Assembly (NCBI GenBank): GCA_038316435.1
Contig: JBBQAQ010000010.1
Location: forward strand, 1 to 64,000
Direction: 5' to 3'
Origin: JACJXF01 sp038316435
GTDB taxonomy: Bacteria > Bacteroidota > Bacteroidia > Bacteroidales > GCA-2748055
DNA length: 64,000 nucleotides
The stretch's first letter is position 1; each line of letters begins with the position of its first letter. The notes under the pieces are model-generated. The model saw only the letters and a list, made by a program, of their open reading frames with translations, searched no databases and had not been told where the DNA came from. This document shows, piece by piece, positions 60,859 through 64,000 of this stretch. Both the position numbers and the translations under genes were made by a program.

Positions 60859-61266
60859 GGTTGTTGGGCTGTATTAATAACGAAATCCAGTATAAATGTA
60901 CAAATTCAAAAGGTGTTTAACGCACCATTGGCTATAAAGGTTAATAACTTAATGATGTTTTACATGAATCAATAATATATGTTTATGAAAAAATATCTTT
61001 TGCTGATGAAACTCAAAGATATCGAGGAGAAAACTAATGTCAGACCAAATTCTGTAAAGATCTCCCATGTGACATAAACTATTTGGCAACTTATTTTAAT
61101 GCCTTTGCTGAATTAATTGTCAATCACATATTAAGACTAAAAGAATAAGGATTTGGTTGTATGAAAGGAAAAAAATGTGACAAATTATTATTATTTCGAA
61201 ATAAAATTGGATTAGTGGAAAATATATCAACTGCTTAAGTTGATCAATAATGCTAAATTAACCTAC
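60859..61266. other. 408-base gene-free upstream region of the giant surface protein
   Basis: No gene is seen. A minus-strand -7 box TATCTTTG (plus-strand CAAAGATA, 61014-61021) is present, but the nearest CAA (TTG) is 24 bases further, longer than usual, so the promoter remains unresolved. The remaining sequence is A/T-rich without clear repeats. Confidence 0.4.
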
Positions 61267-61509
61267 TCACAACGTTGAATTATTATCATAATTCATAGCA
61301 ATCTGAATTGCTTTTTCATAATCGTCAGTACCGACGCATAATGTTATAGAATCGCCACCGCATCCAGCAGTCCACCATGGATTGAACGTGCCCATAATAT
61401 CATCTTTAATAAATGCTTTGATTCCAGCATTTTCTAACAAAGTATTGACCATACCTATCTGCCACGAAGTTCCTGAAAAAACCTCAATAAGTTCAATTTC
61501 TTTTTCCAT
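61267..61509 (-). CDS. DUF2007 putative signal-transducing protein
   Basis: An 80-residue protein with the DUF2007 plan: ELIEVFSGTSWQIGMVNTLLENAGIKAFIKDD, then an acidic/Gly loop and ITLCVGTDDYEKAIQIAMNY, a ferredoxin-like small domain. The family's function is unknown; some members are fused to signalling domains. It starts 18 bases after the end of a methyltransferase fragment on the same strand; the two are not expected to be linked in function. Confidence 0.85.
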   Translation of the reverse strand: MEKEIELIEVFSGTSWQIGMVNTLLENAGIKAFIKDDIMGTFNPWWTAGCGGDSITLCVGTDDYEKAIQIAMNYDNNSTL

Positions 61510-61527
61510 TGTTTTAATTCTCTAAGG

Positions 61528-61755
61528 TTAATTATGAAGGAGCATATACGGATCGACTCCTGTAACATCAAATCCTGAGTCAATAAATAACTTTCCATTT
61601 CTCTCATATCTGAAACCAGGAATAAGTATTTTATTAATCCCCACTTTTTTAAACCTTTCCAAAGCTATTAAGGCAGAGGCAGATGGTTCAAAACCCCATA
61701 ATGCCCCTCCCTCTTTAAATAAGGATTCCCAATAATCTTTTCTATTCTTTTGCAT
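61528..61755 (-). pseudogene. Truncated SAM-dependent methyltransferase N-terminus
   Basis: 75 residues remain of a class I methyltransferase normally of about 200. YWESLFKEGGALWGFEPSASALIALERFKK is family-like and is followed by the AdoMet motif I region, which reads ILIPGFRYERNGKLF where PGxGxGRN is expected; two glycines are Arg and Glu. Shortly after FDVTGV the frame becomes unrelated (DPYMLLHN) and stops. Loss of both the binding loop and the C-terminal half means it should be inactive. Confidence 0.75.
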
Positions 61756-62089
61756 CGTATTCAGAAAAGTATGGCTCTTTACATGGTAAAGTTCGCTTTT
61801 CTATATTCTAGTGAAGTTATAAAAAATGACTTTAAATGTCCTCAGATGGACTGATGGTTTTTATATAGTAATTTTAGTGAATTCGAATAAAAATAATCTT
61901 AAAATCCGATTCTACCAAGTTTCGTTTGTGTTGAACCGTAAAAATAGAGGCATATGAACTGAAATAGCTTTCAATTAATCATTTTAAACGTAACTATAGA
62001 CCTGTTCGGCGAATCATTAATAAAAAATGTATTTAATCTCAAACTATTTCTCAGGAATGTTCTATTTTTATATCCAAATGATTCGCATT
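61756..62089. other. 334-base gene-free divergent region
   Basis: It lies between the methyltransferase remnant (minus) and the ankyrin gene (plus). A possible -7 box TATTTTTA at 62063-62070 (last base mismatched) is 20 bases before the chosen ATG, without a recognisable TTG partner. Nothing else is visible. Confidence 0.4.
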
Positions 62090-63514
62090 ATGTTTATTAA
62101 AAAAATCAGTGACTTTAGACTGTTTTTGTTGGTAATTATTTCACTTTTTTCCATTTCTACATTTGGACAGGTTGAAGTTAGTTCCGACACAAGTTATTTT
62201 GTTCCATGGGATGATGATTACAATCTGCTGTTAGCTGTTAACAAAGGCGATTCGAGCAGTGTAGTACTTCTTCTTAACCGGGGAGCGAATATTAACACCA
62301 CTACTGTAGATGGTGTAACACCACTTATGTATGCATCTGAAAGCGGTAATCTATCATTAGTAAAGCTTCTTACGGAAAGAGGTGCAAATCTGAATAAAAA
62401 ACCATATAACGGTGAAACTGCCTTGATTGTGGCAGCCAAGAAAAACTATTACGAAATTGCTGAATATTTTGCTATTCAAAAGGTTGAACTTAACCTCCGC
62501 GATTCTGAAGGTGTATCGGCAGTTAATTATGCGGCTGCTTTGAATAATTTCGACGTAATGGATATGTTGATTTTTTATGGTGCGGATAAAGAAGCTGGTG
62601 ATAACCGAGGAAACACCCCGCTTATTTCTGCGGCATATAATAACTGTCTGGAAGCAACTGACCTTCTAATTCAGAATGGTGCCCTGATTGATGCTGTTGA
62701 CAGCGACGGATATACTGCTTTAATGACTGCTATTCAAAAGGGGAATAGGGATATTGCCTACCTTCTCATTGAAAAAGGTGCAGATATTAAAGCTGTTAAC
62801 AAAGGAGGCTTTTCTGCACTTGCATTTGCTGTATCAGCCTCTGATTTTGAAATGTCAGAAGCTTTGATCAACATGGGAGCTGAGGTAAATCTCAAAACCG
62901 AATCTGGCTACACAATCCTTGAAATAGCCAAGTCTGTCAATGATGATGAGATTGTTGATTTACTGCAAACTAATGATGCAAAAAACAATCTGAATCCGCA
63001 TTTTAATACATTAAGTCTTGGCCCTTACTTCGATTTTAACTTCACTGATTATATGAATGGCTTTCAGGGAAGTATTCTTGACAATAAATATGGTATTGGG
63101 TTTTCTGGAAGTTTTGGATTCCGACCTCAGGCAAACCGCGTGTTAATGGAAGTTTCAGATACTGTAAGTTTCCAGTATTGGGAAAGAAGGTATTATTTCT
63201 CCGCAGGATTAGAAAAGAAATTTGACTTAATTTCCAATAATGATAAGGCAACTGGGCCCTATATTGGTATTACCGAGTTGATCACTTTCGGAGGTTACAG
63301 AGGTAGCGATGCGAATCCAGCAACAAAATTTATTACTGCCCCTTCTGTCGGTTGGTATTACAGTGGGAATACTTTCAGAACTTGGGTTGGATATCAATAT
63401 ATTAACTATAAAACACCTGAAATCAAACCTGGAAGAATTAATTTGGGAATAGCTGTCAATATTAACTTGTCAAAAAAACGGCTCTCCGACAAGAAAATTC
63501 AGTGGCTTGAATAA
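62090..63514 (+). CDS. Secreted ankyrin-repeat protein with C-terminal beta-barrel-like domain
   Basis: 474 residues from the ATG at 62090 (MFIKKISDFRLFLLVIISLFSISTFGQ, a signal peptide); upstream ATGs at 62027 and 62078 give a disrupted leader. Residues ~45-310 contain about eight ankyrin repeats (e.g. DGVTPLMYASESGNLSLVKLL, RGNTPLISAAYNNCLEATDLL). The remaining ~160 residues change to alternating amphipathic strands (LSLGPYFDFNF, IGFSGSFGFRP, YYFSAGLEKKFDL, INLGIAVNINLS), like an outer-membrane barrel or strand-rich domain. An ankyrin domain facing the periplasm and held by an outer-membrane barrel is inferred. The function is unknown. Confidence 0.85.
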   Translation: MFIKKISDFRLFLLVIISLFSISTFGQVEVSSDTSYFVPWDDDYNLLLAVNKGDSSSVVLLLNRGANINTTTVDGVTPLMYASESGNLSLVKLLTERGANLNKKPYNGETALIVAAKKNYYEIAEYFAIQKVELNLRDSEGVSAVNYAAALNNFDVMDMLIFYGADKEAGDNRGNTPLISAAYNNCLEATDLLIQNGALIDAVDSDGYTALMTAIQKGNRDIAYLLIEKGADIKAVNKGGFSALAFAVSASDFEMSEALINMGAEVNLKTESGYTILEIAKSVNDDEIVDLLQTNDAKNNLNPHFNTLSLGPYFDFNFTDYMNGFQGSILDNKYGIGFSGSFGFRPQANRVLMEVSDTVSFQYWERRYYFSAGLEKKFDLISNNDKATGPYIGITELITFGGYRGSDANPATKFITAPSVGWYYSGNTFRTWVGYQYINYKTPEIKPGRINLGIAVNINLSKKRLSDKKIQWLE

Positions 63515-63580
63515 AAGTGGAATTTATAATTTTTCTAATTTTAGAATTAAAGGATTTTATCATCCTTCAAAACAGTTCAA

Positions 63581-64000
63581 ATGAAAAGAAACCTTATTAT
63601 TTTATCAATACTTAGTTCGTTTGTAATTGCATTTTCATGTAATGGAGGCGGCTCCACACTTGAAGTAAATTGTGCGCAATGCTTTATAAATGAGCCAGAC
63701 AGCTTTGAGCTTGAGGTAAACCTTACCGTTGAAGTAGTTGGAGATTCTGTTTATCTGGAATTCTTTAAAGGGAATGTTGAATCAGGAAAAATAAGCTGGG
63801 AAGGAAATGTTGGCACACAATTATTTTATCATAGGGTTCCCGTGAATGAATTTTACTCTGTTAGAGCTACATACAAAGAAACGGGCAAAACTATTTATGC
63901 CATTGATGGTGACAAAATGATAAGCCGTTATATTGCTGATGCCTGTGATACCGAATGTTGGATTGTTAAAGGCGGAATTCTCAATGTTAAGTTGAAGTAC
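63581..64000 (+). CDS. Lipoprotein, open at the window edge
   Basis: The frame from ATG 63581 remains open to base 64000 (140 codons). The N-terminus MKRNLIILSILSSFVIAFSCNGGG is a lipoprotein signal with lipobox AFSC and a Gly-rich tether. The rest is strand-rich (EVNLTVEVVGDSVYLEFFKGN, VNEFYSVRATYKETGKTIYAIDGDKMISRYI), with Cys pairs CAQC and CDTEC that may bind a metal or form disulfides. No family is recognised. It starts 66 bases after the ankyrin gene on the same strand, probably co-transcribed. Confidence 0.75.
   Translation, partial: MKRNLIILSILSSFVIAFSCNGGGSTLEVNCAQCFINEPDSFELEVNLTVEVVGDSVYLEFFKGNVESGKISWEGNVGTQLFYHRVPVNEFYSVRATYKETGKTIYAIDGDKMISRYIADACDTECWIVKGGILNVKLKY

Noticed and set aside
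1..64000. tRNA, rRNA, transposase or integrase genes
   Set aside because: None recognised on either strand by eye; short or divergent tRNAs cannot be excluded without a covariance search.

Overview
The window looks like a chromosomal contig of a Bacteroidota bacterium, probably of the Bacteroidales/Marinilabiliales type. Supporting signs are low GC; two secreted proteins ending in type IX secretion (T9SS) type A sorting domains; a type B (gliding-motility C-terminal) protein paired with PorP/SprF; promoters of the Bacteroidota form TTG-N19/20-TAnnTTTG; and no visible Shine-Dalgarno sequences. I see no rRNA, tRNA, CRISPR array or transposase.

Layout. 0.2-5.9 kb: two T9SS-exported nucleases of parallel design (endonuclease I and phospholipase-D-like). 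6-10.1 kb: a SulP anion transporter, a DUF4380-like pseudogene and a DMT-type permease. 10.4-14.2 kb: MATE exporter, short-chain dehydrogenase and a GNAT-like protein, all on the minus strand. 14.6-18.1 kb: an eRF1-like protein, the cbpA/cbpM co-chaperone pair and a phosphofructokinase. 18.2-19.5 kb: an MvaI/BcnI-type restriction enzyme next to only the last ~80 residues of its cytosine methyltransferase. 19.5-23.7 kb: an Mla-like lipid-transport operon (mlaE-mlaF-mlaD plus an AsmA-like protein).

23.8-38.2 kb, all minus strand, is a general/envelope stress island: acidic protein, Usp, DUF748, AI-2E family, holin-like, cupin, YtxH, three tandem lmo0937-type mini-proteins, porin-like barrel, coiled-coil lipoprotein, response regulator, a giant hybrid kinase with a 13 x 21-residue coiled-coil repeat, two paralogous HMA-like/AraC regulators, CsbD and another cupin. 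Four genes (cbpA, the lipoprotein, csbD and a cupin) share an unusual promoter layout: direct TTACA repeats 21 bp apart, the nearer one exactly 30 bp from a -7-like box. I consider this the most interesting regulatory signal in the window.

38.4-43.4 kb: a deoxyhypusine-synthase-like gene, a small outer-membrane protein, a threonine dehydratase-like enzyme, a MITE-like nested palindrome and a TPR histidine kinase. 43.5-53.9 kb: an HlyD adaptor with a C39-peptidase ABC exporter, a hybrid kinase with an alpha/beta hydrolase, a candidate small RNA with its own promoter and terminator, then an ECF sigma factor/membrane anti-sigma-like pair leading into a second C39-peptidase exporter. No double-glycine substrate peptide is visible. 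54-60.9 kb: PorP/SprF and a 1934-residue T9SS type B surface protein containing three 222-bp repeats. 61.3-64 kb: a DUF2007 protein, a methyltransferase fragment, an ankyrin protein with a probable beta-barrel tail and a lipoprotein reaching the window edge.

Intergenic DNA is rich in structured repeats: long imperfect palindromes built from repeated short words, a 107-bp dispersed element in two inverted copies, and a ~235-bp nested palindrome.
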